Shown: piece by piece, positions 53,204 through 60,531 of the stretch
Layout: each line of letters begins with the position of its first letter
Position numbering within the stretch: the stretch's first letter is position 1
Assembly (NCBI GenBank): GCA_943908365.1
Contig: CALTTH010000014.1
Location: forward strand, 1 to 64,000
DNA: 64,000 nucleotides
Source: an uncultured Hyphomicrobiales bacterium
GTDB taxonomy: Bacteria; Pseudomonadota; Alphaproteobacteria; Rhizobiales; Rhizobiaceae
Direction: 5' to 3'
Position numbers and translations under genes: made by a program
Notes under the pieces: model-generated
The model's input: the letters and a program-made list of their open reading frames with translations, nothing else
Told to the model about the DNA's origin: nothing
Databases searched by the model: none

Positions 53204-54133
53204 TCAGTCCTTCGTCTTGATGGCGCGCAGATAGATGACGGTCACCACCATGGAGAGCGCAAACATCACGACAGCCAGTGCCGATCCGTAACCGAGATCG
53301 AGGAAGGACACCGTGTTCTGGTGGATATACATGGCAAGCGTCGCCGTGGATGTGCCGGGGCCACCGCCGGTCATCATGTAGGGAATGTCAAAGGTCTGTA
53401 GGGCCGTAATGGTCCTGAAGATCAGCGCAACGACGATGGCTGGCTTTAAAAGGGGCAGGGTGATTTCAAAAAACTGGCGAATTCTGCCGGCTCCATCCAC
53501 ATCCGCGGCCTCGTACAGCGAGCGCGGAATGGTCTGTAGACCGGCTAGAATGATCAGCGCCATGAAGGAAGAGGTCTTCCAGATAATCGTCAGGCAAATG
53601 GCCGCGAAGGCCCAGTTGGGCGAGTTGAACCAGATGATGCCTTCGAACCCAAGGCGATTGAGCACATCATTGACGACGCCATATTCGGAATGGAAGAACC
53701 ACGCGAAGATAAGGCCGGCAAAAGAAAGCGGCAGCGCCCAGGGAATGAGGAGCGAAAGCCGCACCGGCCATTGCGTGCGGAAAGGCAAATTGGCCAGCAG
53801 CGCCAATGCAAGGCCCATGAACAGCGCGCCGGGAACGGTGATCAGGGTGATCAGCACCGTGTTCCAGGTGGTTTCCCAAAAGACCGGGTCCTCCAGCATC
53901 AGGCGGTAATTATCGAGGCCGACGAACTCCGCCGGCAAACCGGATGTCAGGGAGAGGCTGAACAGGCTGGTATAACCGAGCTTCAACACGGGATAGACGA
54001 TGATGAGCGCAAGCAGGATGCCTGCAGGCGCGAGCAGGAGAACAGCAAGCGCACGATCGCCGAGATCGAGCCAGTTCGTCCAGCGGGGGGCGGGTCTTTC
54101 CGCACCATGTGTGATGTGCAGAGACGAGGTCAT
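53204..54133 (-). CDS. smoG: Sulfoquinovosyl glycerol ABC transporter permease
   Basis: A 309-residue MalF-type sugar permease with six helices and the EAA loop QTIPRSLYEAADVDGAGRIRQFFEITLPLLKP. The ATG at 54133 follows GGGAG at suitable distance; GTG at 54136 and TTG at 54151 are alternatives. It lies after the binding-protein gene with a stem-loop between, and 3 bases before smoH. Confidence 0.88.
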   Translation of the reverse strand: MTSSLHITHGAERPAPRWTNWLDLGDRALAVLLLAPAGILLALIIVYPVLKLGYTSLFSLSLTSGLPAEFVGLDNYRLMLEDPVFWETTWNTVLITLITVPGALFMGLALALLANLPFRTQWPVRLSLLIPWALPLSFAGLIFAWFFHSEYGVVNDVLNRLGFEGIIWFNSPNWAFAAICLTIIWKTSSFMALIILAGLQTIPRSLYEAADVDGAGRIRQFFEITLPLLKPAIVVALIFRTITALQTFDIPYMMTGGGPGTSTATLAMYIHQNTVSFLDLGYGSALAVVMFALSMVVTVIYLRAIKTKD

Positions 54134-54175
54134 CACCGTCGCATCTCCCAAACGAATGTCGAATTGATGAGGAAA

Positions 54176-54200
54176 GGAGTGCCGGCGAGATCGGCACTCC
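54176..54200 (-). repeat. Perfect 9-bp stem-loop between smoF and smoG
   Basis: GGAGTGCCG pairs with CGGCACTCC over a 7-base loop, starting 7 bases after the smoF stop. Without a T run it is more likely an RNA-stabilising hairpin than a terminator, letting the binding protein be made in excess. Confidence 0.6.
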
Positions 54201-54207
54201 CGGCACT

Positions 54208-55434
54208 TTAGCGGATGATGCGCTTCAAACGCGCTTCGATCTGTGCCGCGCCATCTTCAGGCGTGGTAACGCCAGCAAGAACGGCATTGACAGTTGTGCG
54301 AATAACTTCGCTCACCTCGTTATAGCGCGGCGTGACCGGACGCGGCTTGGCGGTTTCAACCACCTGCAGCGCATCGCCAAACCAAGGTGCCGCCTTCAGA
54401 ACGGCTTCGTCCTTGTAAGCCGCCGGGTAAGTCGGCAGCAGCGAACCGTTGACGGCCATGAAGGTGGACGTTTCCTGGCTTGAGAGGTACTCGACCAGCT
54501 TCTGTGCCTCGTCCTTATGGTTGGAATAGGCCGAAACGCCCCATTCCCAGCCGCCAAGGCAGGTTGCCTGTTCGCCACCGGCAACGGCAGGAAGGCGAGC
54601 AACGCCGACCTTTCCGGCCACCGCAGAATCCTTGCCCTGGGATTGGGCCCAGGCGTAGGACCAGTTGACGGCGAAGACGACGTTACCGGCCTGGAATTCC
54701 TTGCGCGTATCGTCTGTTGCGACTTCGGCGATATTCTTCTTCGCGACACCCTGATCGACAAAGCTCTTCCAGAGCTTGAGCGAGTTGACCGCTGCCGTCT
54801 TGTCGAAAGTCAGCTTGCCGTTCTCCACCAGGTTCTTGCCCTGGCTCCAATAGGGCAGGAGGAAGGTGCAGACCGCGCCTTCGATCGCCTTGCCCTGGAA
54901 GGAGAGGCCCTGGAGGTCCGGGTTCCTTTCGCCCTCAGCGATCTTCTTGGCCGCGGCTGTCAGTTCATCCCAGGTTTTCGGTGGGGCAATGCCGTATTTG
55001 TCCAGCAGGTCCTTGCGGTAGTAAAGGAACATGGAGTCGGCGAAGGCAGGCAGCGCCACGACCTTGCCATTGACCGTGTTGGCCTCGGCGTAGGCAGGGA
55101 GATAGGACGACATATCCTTGCCTTCGAAGGGCACGGTCCAGCCCGCGGCGGCAAATTGTGCTGGGCGAATGACGTCGAGGATCAGCACGTCAAGCGACGG
55201 ATCCTTGGCCGACATGATGGTGTTGAGATATTGCGCCTGGGCTTCGGACGTATTGCCGCCTGTTTCAATCGCAACTTTCGTTCCCGGATTGGCAGCCTCG
55301 AACTTGTCCAAGACCTGGCGCCAGACCTGCGGTTGATGCTGGCTTGAGATATAGACCTTAAGGTCTGCCGCCGCTGCCAGCGACGTCGTCAGGCTAAGCG
55401 CCAGCAGTGCACCCGTGATAATCTTGATGTTCAT
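54208..55434 (-). CDS. smoF: Sulfoquinovosyl glycerol-binding protein
   Basis: A 408-residue family 1 solute-binding protein with a signal peptide (about 1-22, GALLALSLTTSLAAAAD) followed by LKVYISSQHQPQVWRQVLDKFEAANPG. By its place in the smo cluster it is SmoF, the periplasmic receptor for sulfoquinovosyl glycerol, the breakdown product of the plant sulfolipid. GGGAGG precedes the start. A small hairpin separates it from smoE. Confidence 0.9.
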   Translation of the reverse strand: MNIKIITGALLALSLTTSLAAAADLKVYISSQHQPQVWRQVLDKFEAANPGTKVAIETGGNTSEAQAQYLNTIMSAKDPSLDVLILDVIRPAQFAAAGWTVPFEGKDMSSYLPAYAEANTVNGKVVALPAFADSMFLYYRKDLLDKYGIAPPKTWDELTAAAKKIAEGERNPDLQGLSFQGKAIEGAVCTFLLPYWSQGKNLVENGKLTFDKTAAVNSLKLWKSFVDQGVAKKNIAEVATDDTRKEFQAGNVVFAVNWSYAWAQSQGKDSAVAGKVGVARLPAVAGGEQATCLGGWEWGVSAYSNHKDEAQKLVEYLSSQETSTFMAVNGSLLPTYPAAYKDEAVLKAAPWFGDALQVVETAKPRPVTPRYNEVSEVIRTTVNAVLAGVTTPEDGAAQIEARLKRIIR

Positions 55435-55462
55435 TCCATCCTCCCGTTGAACCTTGAATACG

Positions 55463-55481
55463 CGGACGTTTTTATCGTCCG
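55463..55481 (-). repeat. Small stem-loop between smoE and smoF
   Basis: CGGACG pairs with CGTCCG over a 7-base AT loop, between the smoE stop and smoF start. Possibly affects message processing; weak evidence. Confidence 0.35.
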
Positions 55482-55485
55482 GCTT

Positions 55486-56562
55486 TTAATTGATGACCCG
55501 CTGGCTTTGCGCATCGAACAGATGGATGCGCGATGGATCGACGCCGATGCGGATCGTCTCGCCCACTGCGGGCCGCGCGTCGGGCGCCATGCGCGCCGTC
55601 AGCATATCGTCGCCGATCTTGAAGTGGACGAGGGTGTCGGAACCCAACGGCTCAACCACCTGGACTTCGGCCGACATGGCGGCGGCGCTATCTACGACAG
55701 CAACAAAGTGCTCGGGACGAATGCCAACGAGTATCTCCTGCCCATCGCGCGCCGCTGCCTTGCCGATATTGAGGCCGTTGCCGGAGAGGCTGTCGCCATT
55801 GCCGAAGAGAACCTTGCCGCCGGACATGCGCGCGCGAGCAAAGTTCATGGCAGGCGAACCCACAAACCCGCCGACGAAGGCGCTTTGAGGCTTGTTGTAA
55901 ACCTCGTCCGGCGTGCCGACCTGCTCGATTTCTCCTCCCTTGAGAATGACGATGCGGTCTGCAAGCGTCATCGCTTCCACCTGGTCGTGGGTAACGTAGA
56001 TGATCGTCGTGCCGATCTGCTGATGCAGACGCTTGATTTCTGTGCGAACCTGACCGCGCAGTTTGGCATCGAGGTTCGATAGCGGCTCATCGAAAAGGAA
56101 CACCTGTGGCCGGCGGACGATCGCCCGGCCCATGGCCACGCGCTGACGCTGGCCGCCGGAAAGCTGGCCGGGGCGCCGGTCGAGCAGGTGGCCGATTCCG
56201 AGCATTTCCGCGACTTCATTGATGCGCCGATTGGCATCGTCCGAGGCAACGCCGCGAACCTTCAGGCTGAAGCCCATGTTCTCACGCACTGTCTTGTGCG
56301 GATAGAGCGCGTAATCCTGGAAGACCATGGCGATGTCGCGTCCGCGCGGCGGCAGGGTGTTGACCACCGTATCGCCGATACGGATTTCGCCGCCGCTGAT
56401 GGTTTCGAGACCCGCCACCATGCGAAGCGTCGTGGACTTGCCGCAGCCGGAAGGGCCAACGAAGACGACGAACTCGCCATCGGCAATTTCCAGATCGATG
56501 CCCTTGACGATGCGAAGCGAGCCATAGCTCTTTTCCAGTTTGCGCAGGCTTACCGAAGCCAT
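55486..56562 (-). CDS. smoE: Sulfoquinovosyl glycerol ABC transporter ATPase
   Basis: A 358-residue UgpC/MalK-type ATPase: Walker A GPSGCGKST (residue 36), Q-loop VFQDYALYPH, signature LSGGQRQR, Walker B VFLFDEPLSNLD, His in VTHDQVEA, and a C-terminal TOBE/OB regulatory domain (from about 240). It energises SmoF-G-H import. It is the first gene of the smoE-F-G-H-I transcript and has its own promoter and operator at 56608-56650. GGGAGG precedes the start. Confidence 0.9.
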   Translation of the reverse strand: MASVSLRKLEKSYGSLRIVKGIDLEIADGEFVVFVGPSGCGKSTTLRMVAGLETISGGEIRIGDTVVNTLPPRGRDIAMVFQDYALYPHKTVRENMGFSLKVRGVASDDANRRINEVAEMLGIGHLLDRRPGQLSGGQRQRVAMGRAIVRRPQVFLFDEPLSNLDAKLRGQVRTEIKRLHQQIGTTIIYVTHDQVEAMTLADRIVILKGGEIEQVGTPDEVYNKPQSAFVGGFVGSPAMNFARARMSGGKVLFGNGDSLSGNGLNIGKAAARDGQEILVGIRPEHFVAVVDSAAAMSAEVQVVEPLGSDTLVHFKIGDDMLTARMAPDARPAVGETIRIGVDPSRIHLFDAQSQRVIN

Positions 56563-56607
56563 TCATTCCTCCCAAGCTCGTCATTGCCGACGAGTTCCTT
56601 GACAAAA

Positions 56608-56635
56608 ATCATAGCCGCGAAAAAAAAGAAATCAA
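56608..56635 (-). promoter_or_regulatory. Sigma-70-type smoE promoter
   Basis: On the minus strand TTGATT (56635-56630), 16-base spacer, TATGAT (56613-56608). The -35 lies inside the putative SmoD operator, so binding would block the polymerase. Confidence 0.55.
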
Positions 56636-56650
56636 TAGTGTATCAATTTT
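56629..56650 (-). promoter_or_regulatory. Putative SmoD operator in front of smoE
   Basis: A 22-bp element that on the minus strand begins AAAATTGATACA and ends ATTGATTT. It is identical at 20 of 22 positions to the element at 57481-57502 before smoC (the two differences are CT here against TC there). It is an imperfect dyad (AAATxxAT / ATxxATTT) fitting a GntR dimer. Confidence 0.65.
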
Positions 56651-56747
56651 ATTCGAAAGCGGAGATTTTGTCTTCTTTTTTGTTGATTTCGCGAGAGAAT
56701 TTTCCCGATGTCAGCGGAGCTTAGGCATATCGGTCTTTACTGAGCCG

Positions 56748-57452
56748 TCAGCGCAACCTGCTCACATATCGAGCGACGGTATGGTCGTACCATGTGTGAG
56801 ATACCTCGGCCTTTTCTCCATCGTGGGAGTGACTGACGCGCAGAACATGGGGCAGAAGATCGCCCATTGCCGGGCCAAAAGCCGGGGGCTTCCAATCTGG
56901 AACCTGGCCCAGATCGATATAGTCCTCGGCCTTGGCGATCCAGAGATTCAGCCTCGTGCGGTAATAGAGATAGAGCGACTCGGACAGGTCCTCTGGCACG
57001 ATCGAATCGACATAGGAGCCGTCCAGCCATATCTCCTCTATGGCAGCAACCTTTCCGCCAATGCGGCGCAGGCGGCGAATACGGTGCCCCTCCGACGAGG
57101 TGCCGAAGGACGGCAGGCCTGGATCTTTCGTCTCCCGGCTGACGCTCAGGATTTCTGCCGTTGGCAAGCCGCCACCTTCGATGAGCTCCAGCCGGAAGAG
57201 GGCATAGACACTCTGTGGGTCATTGATCGCGCGAATGTAGTTGCCCGAACCCTGTATGCGTTCGAGCAGGCCACGGCTTTCGAGTTCGGCCAGCGTCTTG
57301 CGTAGCGTCCCGACGGCAATTCCCAGATCCTTTGCCATGTCTCTTTCCGGCGGAAGTTTCTCGCCATCGATCAATCGCCCCGCCGCAATATCACGCACCA
57401 TTGTCTCGGCGATCTGGAGATACATGGGCAAACTTCCCTTGGAACTCTTCAT
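56748..57452 (-). CDS. smoD: GntR/HutC-family regulator of the smo cluster
   Basis: A 234-residue regulator: winged helix of GntR type (about residues 5-75, PLYLQ-like MYLQIAETMVRDIAAGRLIDGEKLPPERDMAKDLGIAVGTLRKTL) and a C-terminal UTRA ligand domain (about 90-225). It sits between the two arms of the cluster and probably represses both, releasing DNA when sulfoquinovose or a derivative binds. The ATG at 57452 is preferred; TTG at 57458 is in frame. GGAGG lies upstream. Confidence 0.85.
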   Translation of the reverse strand: MKSSKGSLPMYLQIAETMVRDIAAGRLIDGEKLPPERDMAKDLGIAVGTLRKTLAELESRGLLERIQGSGNYIRAINDPQSVYALFRLELIEGGGLPTAEILSVSRETKDPGLPSFGTSSEGHRIRRLRRIGGKVAAIEEIWLDGSYVDSIVPEDLSESLYLYYRTRLNLWIAKAEDYIDLGQVPDWKPPAFGPAMGDLLPHVLRVSHSHDGEKAEVSHTWYDHTVARYVSRLR

Positions 57453-57480
57453 TTTCAACGCCTTTCCTCCCGCGGCATAA

Positions 57481-57502
57481 AAAATTGATACATCATTGAT
57501 TT
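57481..57502 (+). promoter_or_regulatory. Putative SmoD operator between smoD and smoC
   Basis: Begins AAAATTGATACA and ends ATTGATTT, matching the smoE element at 20 of 22 positions. It lies in the 103-base divergent gap, so it can control smoC-B-A and smoD itself. Confidence 0.65.
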
Positions 57503-57524
57503 ACATCAAGGCCGGTGATATTCA
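57496..57524 (+). promoter_or_regulatory. Possible smoC promoter
   Basis: TTGATT (57496-57501), 17-base spacer, TATTCA (57519-57524). The -10 is poor, but the -35 falls at the same operator positions as in the smoE promoter. Confidence 0.4.
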
Positions 57525-57555
57525 AATAGGCATTGGACGTTTTGGGAGGATTTTT

Positions 57556-58713
57556 ATGACCGTTGTGCCCGTAACCTCAGCTGACCTCGACGCTACCGAG
57601 GTGTCCTGGTTTTCGGCTCTTTGCTCCGATGACTATGAGTTTCTCGGCGTGCCGGACGGTCGCCTGCGTTCCAGCTGGGATCATTGTTCCTCCATCGTCA
57701 AGAAAGCGGAAAAGCTGAAGTTTCGCAATATCCTCTGCCCGTCCTCCTATCAGGTCGGTCAGGATACGCTGAGCTTCGTCGCTGGATGTGCGCCGATCAC
57801 TCAAGACATCAACTTCCTCGCCGCAATCCGTTGTGGTGAGATGCAGCCCATCATGCTGGCGCGCACCGTCGCGACGCTCGATCACATGCTAAAGGGTCGC
57901 TTGACGCTGAACGTCATCAGCTCGGATTTTCCGGGCGAAGTCGCCGATAGCGCCTATCGATACAAGCGCAGCCACGAGGTGGTGGAAATCCTGCGCCAGG
58001 CCTGGACGCGCGATGAGATCAATCACGAGGGCGAAATCTACCAGTTCAAAAACGTCACGACGGAACCGGCGCGCCCCTACCAGCAGAATGGCGGACCGCT
58101 GCTCTACTTTGGTGGCTATTCGCCGGATGCGCTGGAACTCTGCGGCGCGCAATGCGACGTTTACCTGATGTGGCCGGAAGTCAAGGAACAGCTGGCCGAG
58201 CGCATGCGCGCCGTCCATTCCCGCGCCGAGGCGCATGGACGGACACTGGATTACGGTCTGCGCGTTCACATGATCGTGCGCGACACGGAAGCCGAAGCGC
58301 ACGAGTATGCCGAACATCTCGTCTCAAAACTTGACGACGAATATGGCCGCCAGATCCGTGCCCGCGCGCATGACAGCATTTCGCTCGGCGTCGCCCATCA
58401 GGCAAAGGCCCGCGAACAGGCGGACCAGTACGGGTACACGGAGCCGAACCTGTGGACGGGTGTCGGACGTGCGCGCTCCGGATGTGGTGCGGCACTTGTC
58501 GGTTCTACCGATCAGGTTCTGACGAAGCTTGAGGAGTATCAGAAGATGGGCATTCGCGCCTTCATCTTCTCCGGTTATCCGCATCTTGACGAGGCCGAGC
58601 ATTTTGGCCGTAAGGTTCTGCCACAGATGAAGACGTGTTCGCTGCCACATGCGCGCGGACGCGTTCCGGCAGAGACGCCTGCAACACCCCTCGGCAATGG
58701 AGAGCGCCACTAA
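57556..58713 (+). CDS. smoC: Sulfoquinovose monooxygenase (FMNH2-dependent)
   Basis: A 385-residue member of the bacterial luciferase-like group close to alkanesulfonate monooxygenase SsuD (FRNILCPSSYQVGQDTLSFVAG, GRLTLNVISSDFPGE, LYFGGYSPDALELCG). In the SMO pathway it attacks sulfoquinovose with O2 and reduced FMN, giving 6-oxo-glucose and sulfite. The ATG at 57556 follows GGGAGG; the upstream frame from 57496 would run through the operator. It starts the right arm and its stop overlaps smoB (TAATG). Confidence 0.92.
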   Translation: MTVVPVTSADLDATEVSWFSALCSDDYEFLGVPDGRLRSSWDHCSSIVKKAEKLKFRNILCPSSYQVGQDTLSFVAGCAPITQDINFLAAIRCGEMQPIMLARTVATLDHMLKGRLTLNVISSDFPGEVADSAYRYKRSHEVVEILRQAWTRDEINHEGEIYQFKNVTTEPARPYQQNGGPLLYFGGYSPDALELCGAQCDVYLMWPEVKEQLAERMRAVHSRAEAHGRTLDYGLRVHMIVRDTEAEAHEYAEHLVSKLDDEYGRQIRARAHDSISLGVAHQAKAREQADQYGYTEPNLWTGVGRARSGCGAALVGSTDQVLTKLEEYQKMGIRAFIFSGYPHLDEAEHFGRKVLPQMKTCSLPHARGRVPAETPATPLGNGERH

Positions 58714-59603
58714 TGCAACGCATCGATATCACCTCCGGGCTTTCCTTCAGCCGCATCGTTTACGGCATGTGGCGGATCGGCGATGACGCCGACACCTCGC
58801 CGCGCCATGTGCAGGCGAAGATCGAGGCTTGCCTGGAGCAGGGGATTACCACCATGGATCAGGCCGACATTTATGGCGGCTACACGGCGGAAGCCATTCT
58901 GGGCAATGGCCTTAGAGAGGCGCCATCGCTGCGCGACAAAATCGAAATCGTGACGAAATGCGGCATCGTTGCGCCTGCCGGGCGCCACTCGGCGGCCCGC
59001 GTCAAGCATTACGACACGAGCGCAAAGCACATTAACGAATCGGTCGAAGCCTCACTTCGCGACATGAACACGGATCGTATCGATCTGCTTCTCATCCACC
59101 GTCCGGACCCGATGCTAGACCCGGAAGAGACCGGCGAGACGCTGGATGCGCTGGTGGCCTCCGGTAAGGTCAGAAGTGTCGGCGTATCGAATTTTCGCCC
59201 CTGGGATTTTTCGCTGCTGCAATCCAACATGACGGAAGAGCTGGTGACCAACCAGATCGAGATCAGCCTTGCTGAGACCGCCTGCTTCACCAATGGCGAT
59301 CTCGCCTATCTGCAGGAGCGCGCCCTGCCAGTGATGGCCTGGTCGCCGCTCGGTGGTGGGTCGCTGATGGGGAAAGACGGTCCGCTTGCCGATGCACTGG
59401 AGCGGATCGCTAACGAGAATAATGTGGATGCGGCAGCTGTTGCCGTTGCTTGGCTGCTGGCCCATCCGGCAAAGATTTTGCCCGTCATGGGAACCAACAA
59501 TCTGGCGCGCATCGCCACCATCTCTCAGGCCACTCAGGTCGAGATGGATCGGCAAACATGGTTTGAACTCTACACTCTGGCAAATGGTCGTGAGGTGCCC
59601 TGA
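58713..59603 (+). CDS. smoB: 6-oxo-glucose reductase (aldo/keto reductase)
   Basis: A 296-residue aldo/keto reductase with the full catalytic tetrad: Asp49 and Tyr54 (TTMDQADIYGGY), Lys82 (VTKCG) and His129 (LLIHRPDP). In the SMO pathway it reduces 6-oxo-glucose to glucose with NADPH. Overlapping ends with smoC (TAATG) and smoA (TGATG) show translational coupling; the open frame reaching back to 58635 is not used. Confidence 0.92.
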   Translation: MQRIDITSGLSFSRIVYGMWRIGDDADTSPRHVQAKIEACLEQGITTMDQADIYGGYTAEAILGNGLREAPSLRDKIEIVTKCGIVAPAGRHSAARVKHYDTSAKHINESVEASLRDMNTDRIDLLLIHRPDPMLDPEETGETLDALVASGKVRSVGVSNFRPWDFSLLQSNMTEELVTNQIEISLAETACFTNGDLAYLQERALPVMAWSPLGGGSLMGKDGPLADALERIANENNVDAAAVAVAWLLAHPAKILPVMGTNNLARIATISQATQVEMDRQTWFELYTLANGREVP

Positions 59604-60130
59604 TGACATCGATGAGCAGTTTGAATGTGCAGAATGAACACCGCTTCGTCCCCGACGCGACGACATCGCGAAGCTTCCGCAACGCGCTTGGAAATTTTCC
59701 CACAGGTGTGACCGTTGTCACGGCCGATACCCCAGGCGGTCCTACAGGCATGACGGTCAACAGCTTCTCCTCCGTCTCGCTTGACCCGCCACTCGTGCTC
59801 TGGTCTCCAGCAAAGACCTCAACTCGGCACGACTTCTTCATCGGCGCGACAAATTTCGCCATTCATGTTCTGGACGCCGAACAGGACGCGCTTTGCTCCC
59901 GCTTTACCCGCGGCGGCCGCGGCTTCGAGGAACTGGACTGGGAGCGAAATTCAGAAGGCGTGCCGATCATTCCGGGGACATTGAGCCGCTTCGAATGCGC
60001 CCAGGCGTCAGTTCACGATGCGGGCGACCACTCGATCATCATCGGCCGCGTCCTTCGTGCTGCCCACCGAGAAGGCGACCCCCTATGCTTCGCCCGCGGC
60101 GCCTTCGGACGCTTCACCGTTAATGCGTGA
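59603..60130 (+). CDS. smoA: Flavin reductase partner of SmoC
   Basis: A 175-residue HpaC/flavin-reductase-domain protein (FPTGVTVVTADTPGGPTGMTVNSFSSVSLDPPLVLW; RFTRGGRGFEELDW). It makes reduced FMN from NAD(P)H for the SmoC monooxygenase. It is the last gene of smoC-B-A and its start overlaps the smoB stop. Confidence 0.9.
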   Translation: MTSMSSLNVQNEHRFVPDATTSRSFRNALGNFPTGVTVVTADTPGGPTGMTVNSFSSVSLDPPLVLWSPAKTSTRHDFFIGATNFAIHVLDAEQDALCSRFTRGGRGFEELDWERNSEGVPIIPGTLSRFECAQASVHDAGDHSIIIGRVLRAAHREGDPLCFARGAFGRFTVNA

Positions 60131-60142
60131 CGCTATCGGCAC

Positions 60143-60337
60143 TCAGCCATGAAACAGCGCCACAACCGCCGAAATCACCGTCGCGCCACCGATCGGCGCG
60201 ACGAGCGCCAAGATGGCGTTGAAGACCAGCACCCAAATTAGAACCTTCTGCTCGCGCTCAGAAAGCTGCCGATACTCCGGTTTCCGTGGCGGCGGTTCGG
60301 GTTGCTGTCGATAGTAACCTTCCAAGTCACGATACAT
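60143..60337 (-). CDS. Small membrane protein, unknown function
   Basis: A 64-residue protein with a charged, Pro-rich N-terminal half (EGYYRQQPEPPPRKPEYRQLSEREQKV) and one or two hydrophobic segments (VLIWVLVFNAILALVAPIGGATVISAVVALF). It is not recognised as a named family. It is convergent with smoA, 12 bases apart, and stands alone. The biased composition and clear membrane segment make it a likely real gene. Confidence 0.6.
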   Translation of the reverse strand: MYRDLEGYYRQQPEPPPRKPEYRQLSEREQKVLIWVLVFNAILALVAPIGGATVISAVVALFHG

Positions 60338-60424
60338 GCTGTTTCCCTCGCCTCGTATTGATAACTATACTACCAATGGCTCGGTCTGGATCACAAGATG
60401 GACCGACAAATCGAAAATCTCTGA

Positions 60425-60454
60425 GGCGCATCCCTTCTTTGTTGTCGATGCGCC
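60425..60454. repeat. 8-bp inverted repeat in the intergenic gap
   Basis: GGCGCATC and GATGCGCC separated by 14 bases. It lies between the small membrane protein gene and the enolase-family gene; role unclear. Confidence 0.35.
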
Positions 60455-60491
60455 AAATGATGCATTAAAACCACACGCTTGTCGGATGGTA

Positions 60492-60512
60492 AGCGGCGCT
60501 TGCGACGCCGCT
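60492..60512 (-). terminator. Possible terminator hairpin of the enolase-family gene
   Basis: AGCGGCG pairs with CGCCGCT over 7 bases, starting 19 bases after the stop of the minus-strand gene. No T run follows, so this is a weak call. Confidence 0.4.
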
Positions 60513-60531
60513 CACTTTGCCTATTCGTGGC

